The notes beneath the pieces are model-generated. The model searched no databases. It was not told where the DNA came from and was given only the letters and a program-made list of their open reading frames with translations. A stretch of 64,000 bases of DNA from Euonymus europaeus (taxonomy: Eukaryota > Streptophyta > Magnoliopsida > Celastrales > Celastraceae): NCBI GenBank assembly GCA_963580455.1, contig OY756967.1:11120501-11184500 (forward strand), given 5' to 3'. Below, piece by piece: positions 35,101-50,205 of the stretch; the stretch's first letter is position 1; each line of letters begins with the position of its first letter. Both the position numbers and the translations under genes were made by a program.

Positions 35101-38100
35101 CCATAGAGAGAGTTGAGCAACTTCGGACAATCAAAGTTGCTCGGTGTACACTTTTTATTGTTCTTTTATGTTAAATTTTACGAAAATGTGCTTCCACGAT
35201 TATTTCGATGCCAAAACACCAACTTTCTATGACAAATGGACAAAACCTTTAAAAGCTCCTCCATAGAGAGAAATGAGCAACTTCGGACAATCAAAGTTGC
35301 TCGGTGTACACTTTTTATTATTCTCCTATGTTAAATTTTACGAAAATGAGCTTCCAGGATTATTTCGATGCCAAAACACCAACTTTCTATGACAAATGGA
35401 CAAAACCGTTAAAAGGTCCTCTATAGAGAGAGTTGAGCAACGTCAGACCATCAAAGTTGCTCGGTGTACACCTTTTATTCTTCTTCTATGTCAAATTTTA
35501 CGAGTATAAGCTTCCTAGATTATTTCGATGAAAAAACACCAACTTTCTATGACAAATGGACAAAACCGTTAAAAGGCCCTCCATAGAGAGAGTTGAGAAA
35601 CTTCAGACAATCAAAGTTGCTCAGTGTACACCTTTTGTTTTTCTTTTATGTTAAATTTTACGAAAATGAGCTTCCAAGATTATTTCGATGCCAAAACACC
35701 AACTTTCTATGACAAATGGACAAAACCGTTAAAAGCTCCTCCATAGAGAGAGTTGAGCAACTTCGGACTATCAAAGTTGCTCGGTGTACACTTTTTATTG
35801 TTCTTTTATGTTAAATTTTACGAAAATGAGCTTCCATGATTATTTCGATGCCAAAACACCAACTTTCTATGATAAATGGACAAAACCGTTAAAAGCTGCT
35901 CCTAGAGAGAGTTGAGCAACTTGGGACTATCAAAGTTGCTCGGTGTACACTTTTTATTGTTCTTCTATTTTTAATTTTAAGAAAATGAGCTTCCAGGATT
36001 ATTTCGATGCCAAAACACCAACTTTTTATGACAAATGGACAAAACCGTTAAAGCTCCTCCATAGAGAGAGTTGATCAACTTCGGATAATCAAACATGCTC
36101 AGTGTACACTTTATATTGTTCTACTAAGTAAAATTTTACGAGTATAAGCTTCCAAAATTATTTCGATGCCAAAACATTAACTTTCTATGACAAATGGACA
36201 AAACTGTTAAAAGCACCTCCGTAGAAAGAGTTGAGCATCTTCGGACAATCAAAGTTGCTTGGTGTACACTTTTTATTGTTCTTTTATGTTAAATTTTACG
36301 AAAATGAGCTTGCACGATTATTTCGTTGCCAAAACACAAACTTTCTATGACAAATGGGCAAAACCGTTAAATGCTCTTCCATAGAGAGAGTTGAGCAACT
36401 TCGGACTATCAAAGTTGCTCGGTGTACACTTTTTATTATTTTTCTACGTTAAATTTTACGAGTATAAGCTTTCAAGATTATTTCGATGCCAAAACAGCAA
36501 CTTTCTATGACAAATGGACAAAACCGTTAAAAGGTCCTCCATAGAGATTGTTGAGCAATGTCAGACCATCAAAGTTGCTCGGTGTACACCTTTTATTGTT
36601 CTTCTATGTCAAATTTTACGAGTATAAGCTTCGTAGATTATTTCGATGAAAAAACACCAACTTTCTATGACAAATGGACAAGACCGTTAAAATCCCCTCC
36701 ATAGAGAGAGTTGAGCAACTTCGGACAATCAAAGTTGCTCGGTGTACACTTTTTATTGTTCTTTTATGTTAAATTTTACGAAAATGTGCTTCCACGATTA
36801 TTTCGATGCCAAAACACCAACTTTCTATGACAAATGGACAAAACCTTTAAAAGCTCCTCCATAGAGAGAAATGAGCAACTTCGGACAATCAAAGTTGCTC
36901 GGTGTACACTTTTTATTATTCTCCTATGTTAAATTTTACGAAAATGAGCTTACAGGATTATTTCGATGCCAAAACACCAACTTTCTATGACAAATGGACA
37001 AAACCGTTAAAAGGTCCTCTATAGAGAGAGTTGAGCAACGTCAGACCATCAAAGTTGCTCGGTGTACACCTTTTATTCTTCTTCTATGTCAAATTTTACG
37101 AGTATAAGCTTCCTAGATTATTTCGATGAAAAAACACCAACTTTCTATGACAAATGGACAAAACCGTTAAAAGGCCCTCCATAGAGAGAGTTGAGAAACT
37201 TCAGACAATCAAAGTTGCTCAGTGTACACCTTTTGTTGTTCTTTTATGTTAAATTTTAAGAAAATGAGCTTCCAGGATTATTTCGATGCCAAAACACCAA
37301 CTTTCTATGACAAATGGACAAAACCGTTAAAAGCTCCTCCATAGAGAGAGTTGAACAACTTCGGACTATCAAAGTTGCTCGGTGTACACTTTTTATTTTT
37401 CTTCTTTGTTAAATTTTACGAAAATGAGCTTCCAGGATTATTTCGACGTCAAAACACCAACTTTCTATGACAAATGGACAAAACCGTTAAATGCCGCTCC
37501 ATAGAGAGAGTTGAGCAACTTCGGACTATCAAAGTTGCTCGGTGTACACTTTTTATTGTTCTTTTATGTTAAATTTTACGAAAATGAGCTTCCAGGATTA
37601 TTTCGATGCCAAAACCCCAACTTTCTATGACAAATGGACAAAACTGTTAAAAGCTCCTCCATAGAGAGAGTTGAGCAACTTCGGACTATCAAAGTTGCTC
37701 GGTGTACACTTTATATTGTTCTACTAAGTAAAATTTTACGAGTATAAGCTTCCAAAATTATTTCGATGCCAAAACATTAACTTTCTATGACAAATGGACA
37801 AAACTGTTAAAAGCACCTCCGTAGAAAGAGTTGAGCATCTTCGGACAATCAAAGTTGCTTGGTGTACACTTTTTATTGTTCTTTTATGTTAAATTTTACG
37901 AAAATGAGCTTGCACGATTATTTCGATGCCAAAACACAAACTTTCTATGACAAATGGACAAAACCGTTAAATGCTCTTCCATAGAGAGAGTTGAGCAACT
38001 TCGGACTATCAAAGTTGCTTGGTGTACACTTTTTATTATTTTTCTACGTTAAATTTTATGAAAATGAGCTTCCAGGATTATTTCGATGCCAAAACACCAA

Positions 38101-41100
38101 CTTTCTATGACAAATGGACAAAACTGTTAAAAGCTCCTCCATAGAGAGAGTTGAGCAACTTCGGACTATCAAAGTTGCTCGGTGTACACTTTATATTGTT
38201 CTACTAAGTAAAATTTTACGAGTATAAGCTTCCAAAATTATTTCGATGCCAAAACATTAACTTTCTATGACAAATGGACAAAACCGTTAAAAGCTCCTCC
38301 ATAGAGAGAGTTGAGCAACTTCGGACTATCAAAGTTGCTCGGTGTACACTTTTTATTATTCTCCTATGTTAAATTTTACGAAAATGAGCTTCCAGGATTA
38401 TTTCGATGCCAAAACACCAACTTTCTATGACAAATGGACAAAACCGTTAAAAGGTCCTCTATAGAGAGAGTTGAGGAACGTCAGACCATCAAAGTTGCTC
38501 GGTGTACACCTTTTATTGTTCTTCTATGTCAAATTTTACGAGTATAAGCTTCCTAGATTATTTCGATGAAAAAACACCAACTTTCTATGACAAATGGACA
38601 AAACCGTTAAAAGCCCCTCCATAGAGAGAGTTGAGAAACTTCAGACAATCAAAGTTGCTCAGTGTACACCTTTTGTTGTTCTTTTATGTTAAATTTTACG
38701 AAAATGAGCTTCCAGGATTATTTCGATGCCAAAACACCAACTTTCTATGACAAATGGACAAAACCGTTAAAAGCTCCTCCATAGAGAGAGTTGAACAACT
38801 TCGGACTATCAAAGTTGCTCGGTGTACACTTTTTATTTTTCTTCTTTGTTAAATTTTACGAAAATGAGCTTCCAGGATTATTTCGATGCCAAAACAGCAA
38901 CTTTCTATGACAAATTGACAAAACCGTTAAAAGGTCCTCCATAGAGATTGTTGAGCAATGTCAGACCATCAAAGTTGCTCGGTGTACACCTTTTATTGTT
39001 CTTTTATGTCAAATTTTACGAGTATAAGCTTCGTAGATTATTTCGATGAAAAAACACCAACTTTCTATGACAAATGGACAAAACCGTTAAAATCCCCTCC
39101 ATAGAGAGAGTTGAGCAACTTCGGACAATCAAAGTTGCTCGGTGTACACTTTTTATTGTTCTTTTATGTTAAATTTTATGAAAATGTGCTTCCACGATTA
39201 TTTCGATGCCAAAACGCCAACTTTCTATGACAAATGGACAAAAACTTTAAAAGCTCCTCCATAGAGAGAATTGAGCAACTTCGGACAATCAAAGTTGCTC
39301 GGTGTACACTTTTTATTATTCTCCTATGTTAAATTTTACGAAAATGAGCTTCCAGGATTATTTTGATGCCAAAACACCAACTTTCTATGACAAATGGACA
39401 AAACCGTTAAAAGGTCCTCTATAGAGAGAGTTGAGCAACGTCAGACCATCAAAGTTGCTCGGTGTACACCTTTTATTGTTCTTCTATGTCAAATTTTACG
39501 AGTATAAGCTTCCTAGATTATTTCGATGAAAAAACACCAACTTTCTATGACAAATGGACAAAACCGTTAAAAGCCCCTCCATAGAGAGAGTTGAGAAACT
39601 TCAGACAATCAAAGTTGCTCAGTGTACACCTTTTGTTGTTCTTTTATGTTAAATTTTACGAAAATGAGCTTCCAGGATTATTTCGATGCCAAAACACCAA
39701 CTTTCTATGACAAATGGACAAAACCGTTAAAAGCTCCTCCATAGAGAGAGTTGAACAACTTCGGACTATCAAAGTTGCTCGGTGTACACTTTTTATTTTT
39801 ATTCTTTGTTAAATTTTACGAAAATGAGCTTCCAGGATTATTTCGACGTCAAAACACCAACTTTCTATTACAAATGGACAAAACCGTTAAATGCCGCTCC
39901 ATAGAGAGAGTTGAGCAACTTCGGACTATCAAAGTTGCTCGGTGTACACTTTTTATTGTTCTTTTATGTTAAATTTTACGAAAAAGAGCTTCCAGGATTA
40001 TTTCGATGCCAAAACCCCAACTTTCTATGACAAATGGACAAAACCGTTAAAAGCTCCTCCATAGAGAGAGTTGAGCAACTTCGGACTATCAAAGTTTCTC
40101 GGTGTACACTTTTTATTGTTCTTTTATGTTAAATTTTACGAAAATGAGCTTCCAGGATTATTTCGATGCCAAAACACCAATTTTCTATGATAAATGGACA
40201 AAACCGTTAAAAGCTGCTCCTAGAGAGAGTTGAGCAACTTGGGACTATCAAAGTTGCTCGGTGTACACTTTTTATTGTTCTTCTATTTTTAATTTTAAGA
40301 AAATGAGCTTCCAGGATTATTTCGATGCCAAAACACCAACTTTCTATGACAAATGGACAAAACCGTTAAAGCTCCTCCATAGAGAGAGTTGATCAACTTC
40401 GGACAATCAAACATGCTCAGTGTACACTTTATATTGTTCTACTAAGTAAAATTTTACGAGTATAAGCTTCCAAAATTATTTCGATGCCAAAACATTAACT
40501 TTCTATGACAAATGGACAAAACTGTTAAAAGCACCTCCGTAGAAAGAGTTGAGCATCTTCGGACAATCGAAGTTGCTTGGTGTACACTTTTTATTGTTCT
40601 TTTATGTTAAATTTTACGAAAATGAGCTTGCACGATTATTTCGATGCCAAAACACAAACTTTCTATGACAAATGGACAAAACCGTTAAATGCTCTTCCAT
40701 AGAGAGAGTTGAGCAACTTCGGACTATCAAAGTTGCTTGGTGTACACTTTTTATTATTTTTCTACGTTAAATTTTATGAAAATGAGGTTCCAGGATTATT
40801 TCGATGCCAAAACGCCAACTTTCTATGACAAATGGACAAAACCGCTAAAAGCTGCTCCACAGAGAGAGTTGAGCAACTTCGGACAATCAAAGTTGCTCAG
40901 TGTACACCTTTTATTGTTCTTTTATGTTAAATTTTACGAAAATGAGCTTCCACGATTATTTCGTTGCCAAAACACCAACTTTCTATGACAAATGGACAAA
41001 ACCGTTAAAAGCTCCTCCATAGAGAGAGTTGAGCAACTTCGGACTATCAAAGTTGCTCGGTGTACACTTTTTATTATTCTCCTATGTTAAATTTTACGAA

Positions 41101-42159
41101 AATGAGCTTCCAGGATTATTTCGATGCCAAAACACCAACTTTCTATGACAAATGGACAAAACCGTTAAAAGGTCCTCTATAGAGAGAGTTGAGCAACGTC
41201 AGACCATCAAAGTTGCTCGGTGTACACCTTTTATTGTTCTTCTATGTCAAATTTTACGAGTATAAGCTTCCTAGATTATTTCGATGAAAAAACACCAACT
41301 TTCTATGACAAATGGACAAAACCGTTAAAAGCCCCTCCATAGAGAGAGTTGAGAAACTTCAGACAATCAAAGTTGCTCAGTGTACACCTTTTGTTGTTCT
41401 TTTATGTTAAATTTTACGAAAATGAGCTTCCAGGATTATTTCGATGCCAAAACACCAACTTTCTATGACAAATGGACAAAACCGTTAAAAGCTCCTCCAT
41501 AGAGAGAGTTGAACAACTTCGGACTATCAAAGTTGCTCGGTGTACACTTTTTATTTTTCTTCTTTGTTAAATTTTACGAAAATGAGCTTCCAGGATTATT
41601 TCGACGTCAAAACACCAACTTTCTATGACAAATGGACAAAACCGTTAAATGCCGCTCCATAGAGAGAGTTGAGCAACTTCGGACTATCAAAGTTGCTCGG
41701 TGTACACTTTTTATTGTTCTTTTATGATAAATTTTACGAAAATGAGCTTCCAGGATTATTTCGATGCCAAAACACCAACTTTTTATGACAAATGGACAAA
41801 ACGGTTAAAAGCTCCTCCATAGAGAGAGGTGAGCAACTTCGGACAATCAATTCTGCTCGGTGTACACTTTATATTGTTCTACTAAGTAAAATTTTTGAGT
41901 ATAAGCTTCCAAGATTATTTCGATGCCAAAACACCAATTTTCTATGACAAATGGACAAAACCGTTAAAAGCTCCTCCATAGAGAGAGTTGAGCAACTTCG
42001 AACTATCGAAGTTGCTCGGTGTACACTTTATATTGTTCTACTAAGTCAAATTTTACGAGTATAAGCTTCCAAGATTAATTCGATGCCAAAACACCAACTT
42101 TCTATGACAAATAGACAAAACCGTTAAAAACACCTCCATAGAGAAAGTTGAGCAACTTC

Positions 42160-45100
42160 GGACAATCAATGTTGCTCGGTGTACACTGTTTATTGTTCTT
42201 TAATATTAAATTTTACGAAAATGAGCTTCCAGGATTATTTCGATGCCAAAACACCAACTTTCTATGACAAATGGACAAAACCGTTAAAAGCTCCTCCATA
42301 GAGAGAGTTGAGCAACTTCGGACTATCAAAGTTGCTCGTTGTACACTTTTTATTGTTCTTTTATGTTAAATTTTATGAAAATGAGCTTCCAGGATTATTT
42401 CGATGCCAAAACCCCAACTTTCTATGACAAATGGACAAAACCGTTAAAAGCTTCTCCATAGAGAGAGTTGAGCAACTTCGGACTATCGAAGTTGCTCGGT
42501 GTACACTTTATATTGTTCTACTAAGTCAAATTTTACGAGTTTAAGCTTCCAAGATTAATTCGATGCCAAAACACCAACTTTCTATGACAAATGGACAAAA
42601 CCGTTAAAAGCTCCTCCATAGAGAGAGTTGAGCAACTTCGAACTATCGAAGTTGCTCGGTGTACATTTTATATTGTTCTACTAAGTCAAATTTTACGAGT
42701 ATAAGCTTCCAAGATTAATTCGATGCCAAAACACCAACTTTCTATGACAAATAGACAAAACCGTTAAAAACACCTCCATGGAGAAAGTTGAGCAACTTCG
42801 GACAATCAATGTTGCTCGGTGTACACTGTTTATTGTTCTTTAATGTTAAATTTTACGAAAATGAGCTTCCAGGATTATTTCGATGCCAAAACACAAACTT
42901 TCTATGACAAATGGACAAAACCGTTAAAAGCTCCTCCATAGAGAGAGTTGAGCAACTTCGAACTATCGAAGTTGCTCGGTGTACACTTTATATTGTTCTA
43001 CTAAGTCAAATTTTACGAGTATAAGCTTCCAAGATTAATTCGATGCCAAAACACCAACTTTCTATAACAAATAGACAAAACCGTTAAAAACACCTCCATA
43101 GAGAAAGTTGAGCAACTTCGGACAATCAATGTTGCTCGGTGTACACTGTTTATTGTTCTTTAATGTTAAATTTTACGAAAATGAGCTTCCAGGATTATTT
43201 CGATGCCAAAACACCAACTTTCTATGACAAATGGACAAAACCGTTAAAAGCTCCTCCATAGAGAGAGTTGAGCAACTTCGGACTATCAAAGTTGCTCGGT
43301 GTACACTTTTTATTGTTCTTTTATGTTAAATTTTATGAAAATGAGCTTCCAGGATTATTTCGATGCCAAAACCCCAACTTTCTATGACAAATGGACAAAA
43401 CCGTTAAAAGCTCCTCCATAGAGAGAGTTGAGCAACTTCGGACTATCAAAGTTGCTCGGTGTACAAATTTTATTGTTCTTTTATGTTAAATTTTACGAAA
43501 ATGAGCTTCCAGGATTATTTCGATGCCAAAACACTAACTTTCTATGATAAATGGACAAAACCGTTAAAAGCTGCTCCTAGAGAGAGTTGAGCAACTTGGG
43601 ACTATCAAAGTTGCTCGGTGTACACTTTTTATTGTTCTTCTATTTTTAATTTTAAGAAAATGAGCTTCCTGGATTATTTCGATGCCAAAACACCAACTTT
43701 CTATGACAAATGGACAAAACCGTTAAAAGGTCCTCCATAGAGATTGTTGAGCAATGTCAGACCATCAAAGTTGCTCGCTGTACACCTTTTATTGTTCTTC
43801 TATGTCAAATTTTACGAGTATAAGCTTCGTAGATTATTTCGATGAAAAAACACCAACTTTCTATGACAAATGGACAAAACCGTTAAAATCCCCTCCATAG
43901 AGAGAGTTGAGCAACTTCGGACAATCAAAGTTGCTCGGTGTACACTTTTTATTGTTCTTTTATGTTAAATTTTACGAAAATGTGCTTCCACGATTATTTC
44001 GATGCGAAAACACCAACTTTCTATGACAAATGGACAAAACCTTTAAAAGCTCCTCCATAGAGAGAAATGAACAACTTCGGACAATCAAAGTTGCTCGGTG
44101 TACACTTTTTATTATTCTCCTATGTTAAATTTTACGAAAATGAGCTTCCAGGATTATTTCGATGCCAAAACACCAACTTTCTATGACAAATGGACAAAAC
44201 CGTTAAAAGGTCCTCTATAGAGAGAGTTGAGCAACGTCAGACCATCAAAGTTGCTCGGTGTACACCTTTTATTGTTCTTCTATGCCAAATTTTACGAGTA
44301 TAAGCTTCCTAGATTATTTCGATGAAAAAACACCAACTTTCTATGACAAATGGACAAAACCGTTAAAAGCCCCTCCATAGAGAGAGTTGAGAAACTTCAG
44401 ACAATCAAAGTTGCTCAGTGTACACCTTTTGTTGTTCTTTTATGTTAAATTTTACGAAAATGAGCTTCCAGGATTATTTCGATGCCAAAACACCAACTTT
44501 CTATGACAAATGGACAAAACCGTTAAAAGCTCCTCCATAGAGAGAGTTGAACAACTTCGGACTATCAAAGTTGCTCGGTGTACACTTTTTATTTTTCTTC
44601 TTTGTTAAATCTTACGAAAATGAGCTTCCAGGATTATTTCGACGTCAAAACACCAACTTTCTATGACAAATGGACAAAACCGTTAAATGCCGCTCCATAG
44701 AGAGAGTTGAGCAACTTCGGACTATCAAAGTTGCTCGGTGTACACTTTTTATTGTTCTTTTATGTTAAATTTTACGAAAATGAGCTTCCAGGATTATTTC
44801 GATGCCAAAACCCCAAATTTCTATGACAAATGGACAAAACCGTTAAAAGCTCCTCCATAGAGAGAGTTGAGCAACTTCGGACTATCAAAGTTGCTCGGTG
44901 TACACTTTTTATTGTTCTTTTATGTTAAATTTTACGAAAATGAGCTTTCAGGATTATTTCGATGCCAAAACCCCAACATTCTATGACAAATGGACAAAAC
45001 CGTTAAAAGCTCCTCCATAGACATAGTTGAGCAACTTCGGACTATCAAAGTTGCTCGGTGTACACTTTTTATTGTTCTTCTATGTTAAATTTTAAGAAAA

Positions 45101-48100
45101 TGAGCTTCCAGGATTATTTCGATGCCAAAAGACCAACTTTCTATGACAAATGGAAAAAACCGTTAAAAGCTCCTCCATAGAGAAAGTTGAGCAACTTTGG
45201 ACAATCAAAGTTGCTCGGTATACACTTTATATTGTTCTACTAAGTAAAATTTTACGAGTATAAGCTTCCAAGATTAATTCGATGCCAAAACACCAACTTT
45301 CTATGACAAATAGACAAAATCGTTAAAAACACCTCCATAGAGAAAGTTGAGCAACTTCGGACAATCAATGTTGCTCGGTGTACACTGTTTATTGTTCTTT
45401 AATGTTAAATTTTACGAAAATGAGCTTCCAGGATTATTTCGATGCCAAAACACCAACTTTCTATGACAAATGGACAAAACCGTTAAAAGCTCCTCCATAG
45501 AGAGAGTTGAGCAACTTCGGACTATCAAAGTTGCTCGTTGTACACTTTTTATTGTTCTTTTATGTTAAATTTTATGAAAATGAGCATCCAGGATTATTTC
45601 GATGCCAAAACCCCAACTTTCTATGACAAATGGACAAAACCGTTAAAAGCTCCTCCATAGAGAGAGTTGAGCAACTTCGGACTATCGAAGTTGCTCGGTG
45701 TACACTTTATATTGTTCTACTAAGTCAAATTTTACGAGTTTAAGCTTCCAAGATTAATTCGATGCCAAAACACCAACTTTCTATGACAAATGGACAAAAC
45801 CGTTAAAAGCTCCTCCATAGAGAGAGTTGAGCAACTTCGAACTATCGAAGTTGCTCGGTGTACACTTTATATTGTTCTACTAAGTCAAATTTTACGAGTA
45901 TAAGCTTCCAAGATTAATTCGATGCCAAAACACCAACTTTCTATGAAAAATAGACAAAACCGTTAAAAACACCTCCATAGAGAAAGTTGAACAACTTCGG
46001 ACAATCAATGTTGCTCGGTGTACAATGTTTATTGTTCTTTAATGTTAAATTTTACGAAAATGAGCTTCCAGGATTATTTCGATGCCAAAACACCAACTTT
46101 CTATGACAAATGGACAAAACTGTTAAAAGCTCCTCCATAGAGAGAGTTGAGCAACTTCGGTCTATCAAAGTTGCTCGGTGTACACTTTTTATTGTTCTTC
46201 TTTGTTAAATTTTACGAAAATGAGCTTCCAGGATTATTTCGACGTCAAAACACCAATTTTCTTTGACAAATGGACAAAACCGTTAAAAGCTGCTCCATAG
46301 AGAGAGTTGAGCAACTTCGGACTATCAAAGTTGCTCGGTGTACACTTTTTATTGTTCTTTTATGTTAAATTTTACGAAAATGAGCTTTCAAGATTATTTC
46401 GATGCCAAAACCCCAACATTCTATGACAAATGGACAAAACCGTTAAAAGCTCCTCCATAGACATAGTTGAGCAACTTCGGACTATCAAAGTTGCTCGGTG
46501 TACACTTTTTATTGTTCTTCTATGTTAAATTTTAAGAAAATGAGCTTCCAGGATTATTTCGATGCCAAAAGACCAACTTTCTATGACAAATGGAAAAAAC
46601 CGTTAAAAGCTCCTCCATAGAGAAAGTTGAGCAACTTTGGACAATCAAAGTTGCTCGGTGTACACTTTATATTGTTCTACTAAGTAAAATTTTACGAGTA
46701 TAAGCTTCCAAGATTAATTCGATGCCAAAACCCCAACTTTCTATGACAAATAGACAAAACCGTTAAAAACACCTCCATAGAGAAAGTTGAGCAACTTCGG
46801 ACAATCAATGTTGCTCGGTGTACACTGTTTATTGTTCTTTAATATTAAATTTTACGAAAATGAGCTTCCAGGATTATTTCGATGCCAAAACACCAACTTT
46901 CTATGACAAATGGACAAAACCGTTAAAAGCTCCTCCATAGAGAGAGTTGAGCAACTTCGGACTATCAAAGTTGCTCGTTGTACACTTTTTATTGTTCTTT
47001 TATGTTAAATTTTATGAAAATGAGCTTCCAGGATTATTTCGATGCCAAAACCCCAACTTTCTATGACAAATGGACAAAACCGTTAAAAGCTCCTCCATAG
47101 AGAGAGTTGAGCAACTTCGGACTATCGAAGTTGCTCGGTGTACACTTTATATTGTTCTACTAAGTCAAATTTTACGAGTTTAAGCTTCCAAGATTAATTC
47201 GATGCCAAAACACCAACTTTCTATGACAAATGGACAAAACCGTTAAAAGCTCCTCCATAGAGAGAGTTGAGCAACTTCGAACTATCGAAGTTGCTCGGTG
47301 TACACTTTATATTGTTCTACTAAGTCAAATTTTACGAGTATAAGCTTCCAAGATTAATTCGATGCCAAAACACCAACTTTCTATGACAAATAGACAAAAC
47401 CGTTAAAAACACCTCCATGGAGAAAGTTGAGCAACTTCGGACAATCAATGTTGCTCGGTGTACACTGTTTATTGTTCTTTAATGTTAAATTTTACGAAAA
47501 TGAGCTTCCAGGATTATTTCGATGCCAAAACACAAACTTTATATGACAAATGGACAAAACTAGTTAAAAGCTCCTCCATAGAGAGAGTTGAGCAACTTCG
47601 AACTATCGAAGTTGCTCGGTGTACACTTTATATTGTTCTACTAAGTCAAATTTTACGAGTATAAGCTTCCAAGATTAATTCGATGCCAAAACACCAACTT
47701 TCTATAACAAATAGACAAAATCGTTAAAAACACCTCCATAGAGAAAGTTGAGCAACTTCGGACAATCAATGTTGCTCGGTGTACACTGTTTATTGTTCTT
47801 TAATGTTAAATTTTACGAAAATGAGCTTCCAGGATTATTTTGATGCCAAAACACCAACTTTCTATGACAAATGGACAAAACCGTTAAAAGCTCCTCCATA
47901 GAGAGAGTTGAGCAACTTCGGACTATCAAAGTTGCTCGGTGTACACTTTTTATTGTTCTTTTATGTTAAATTTTATGAAAATGAGCTTCCAGGATTATTT
48001 CGATGCCAAAACACCAACTTTCTATGATAAATGGACAAAACCGTTAAAAGCTGCTCCTAGAGAGAGTTGAGCAACTTGGGACTATCAAAGTTGCTCGGTG

Positions 48101-50110
48101 TACACTTTTTATTGTTCTTCTATTTTTAATTTTAAGAAAATGAGCTTCCAGGATTATTTCGATGCCAAAACACCAACTTTCTATGACAAATGGACAAAAC
48201 CGTTAAAAGGTCCTCCATAGAGATTGTTGAGCAATGTCAGACCATCAAAGTTGCTCGGTGTACACCTTTTATTGTTCTTCTATGTCAAATTTTACGTGTA
48301 TAAGCTTCGTAGATTATTTCGATGAAAAAACACCAACTTTCTATGACAAATGGACAAAACCGTTAAAATCCCCTCCATAGAGAGAGTTGAGCAACTTCGG
48401 ACAATCAAAGTTGCTCGGTGTACACTTTTTATTGTTCTTTTATGTTAAATTTTACGAAAATGTGCTTCCACGATTATTTCGATGCGAAAACACCAACTTT
48501 CTATGACAAATGGACAAAACCTTTAAAAGCTCCTCCATAGAGAGAAATGAACAACTTCGGACAATCAAAGTTGCTCGGTGTACACTTTTTATTATTCTCC
48601 TATGTTAAATTTTACGAAAATTAGCTTCCAGGATTATTTCGATGCCAAAACACCAACTTTCTATGACAAATGGACAAAACCGTTAAAAGGTCCTCTATAG
48701 AGAGAGTTGAGCAACGTCAGACCATCAAAGTTGCTCGGTGTACACCTTTTATTGTTCTTCTATGCCAAATTTTACGAGTATAAGCTTCCTAGATTATTTC
48801 GATGAAAAAACACCAACTTTCTATGACAAATGGACAAAACCGTTAAAAGCCCCTCCATAGAGAGAGTTGAGAAACTTCAGACAATCAAAGTTGCTCAGTG
48901 TACACCTTTTGTTGTTCTTTTATGTTAAATTTTACGAAAATGAGCTTCCAGGATTATTTCGATGCCAAAACACCAACTTTCTATGACAAATGGACAAAAC
49001 CGTTAAAAGCTCCTCCATAGAGAGAGTTGAACAACTTCGGACTATCAAAGTTGCTCGGTGTACACTTTTTATTTTTATTCTTTGTTAAATCTTACGAAAA
49101 TGAGCTTCCAGGATTATTTCGACGTCAAAACACCAACTTTCTATGACAAATGGACAAAACCGTTAAATGCCGCTTCATAGAGAGAGTTGAGCAACTTCGG
49201 ACTATCAAAGTTGCTCGGTGTACACTTTTTATTGTTCTTTTATGTTAAATTTTACGAAAATGAGCTTCCAGGATTATTTCGATGCCAAAACCCCAACTTT
49301 CTATGACAAATGGACAAAACCGTTAAAAGCTCCTCCATAGAGAGAGTTGAGCAACTTCGGACTATCAAAGTTGCTCGGTGTACACTTTTTATTGTTCTTT
49401 TATGTTAAATTTTACGAAAATGAGCTTTCAGGATTATTTCGATGCCAAAACCCCAACATTCTATGACAAATGGACAAAACCGTTAAAAGCTCCTCCATAG
49501 ACATAGTTGAGCAACTTCGGACTATCAAAGTTGCTCGGTGTACACTTTTTATTGTTCTTCTATGTTAAATTTTAAGAAAATGAGCTTTCAGGATTATTTC
49601 GATGCCAAAAGACCAACTTTCTATGACAAATGGAAAAAACCGTTAAAAGCTCCTCCATAGAGAAAGTTGAGCAACTTTGGACAATCAAAGTTGCTCGGTG
49701 TACACTTTATATTGTTCTACTAAGTAAAATTTTACGAGTATAAGCTTCCAAGATTAATTCGATGCCAAAACACCAACTTTCTATGACAAATAGACAAAAC
49801 CGTTAAAAACACCTCCATAGAGAAAGTTGAGCAACTTCGGACAATCAATGTTGCTCGGTGTACACTGTTTATTGTTCTTTAATGTTAAATTTTATGAAAA
49901 TGAGCTTCCAGGATTATTTCGATGCCAAAACACCAACTTTCTATGACAAATGGACAAAACCGTTAAAAGCTCCTTCATAGAGAGAGTTGAGCAACTTCGG
50001 ACTATCAAAGTTGCTCGGTGTACACTTTTTATTGTTCTTTTATGTTAAATTTTACGAAAATGAGCTTCCAGGATTATTTCGATGCCAAAACCCCAACTTT
50101 CTATGATAAA
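42160..50110 (+). repeat. Dispersed duplication, 42.16-45.63 kb versus 46.80-50.11 kb
   Basis: Bases 42,160-43,500 match 46,800-48,140 at an offset of 4,639, including the rare TAATATTAAATT. Bases 43,500-45,630 match 47,980-50,110 at an offset of 4,480. The change of offset by 159 bp means that one copy has gained or lost one monomer. The block between the copies contains its own 9-monomer (1,440-bp) repetition, for example ACAATCAATGTTGC at 45,361 and 46,801. Confidence 0.8.
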
Positions 50111-50185
50111 TGGACAAAACCGTTAAAAGCTCCTCCATAGAGAGAGTTGAGCAACTTCGGACTATCAAAGTTGCTCGGTGTACAC

Positions 50186-50205
50186 TTTTTATTTTTTTTT
50201 TGTTA
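50186..50205 (+). repeat. Expanded T-run in one monomer
   Basis: The usual TATTTTTCTTCTTTG tract has become TA followed by ten T and then GTTAAA, with a net two-base loss. It may be a real slippage event or a consensus error at a homopolymer. Confidence 0.7.
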
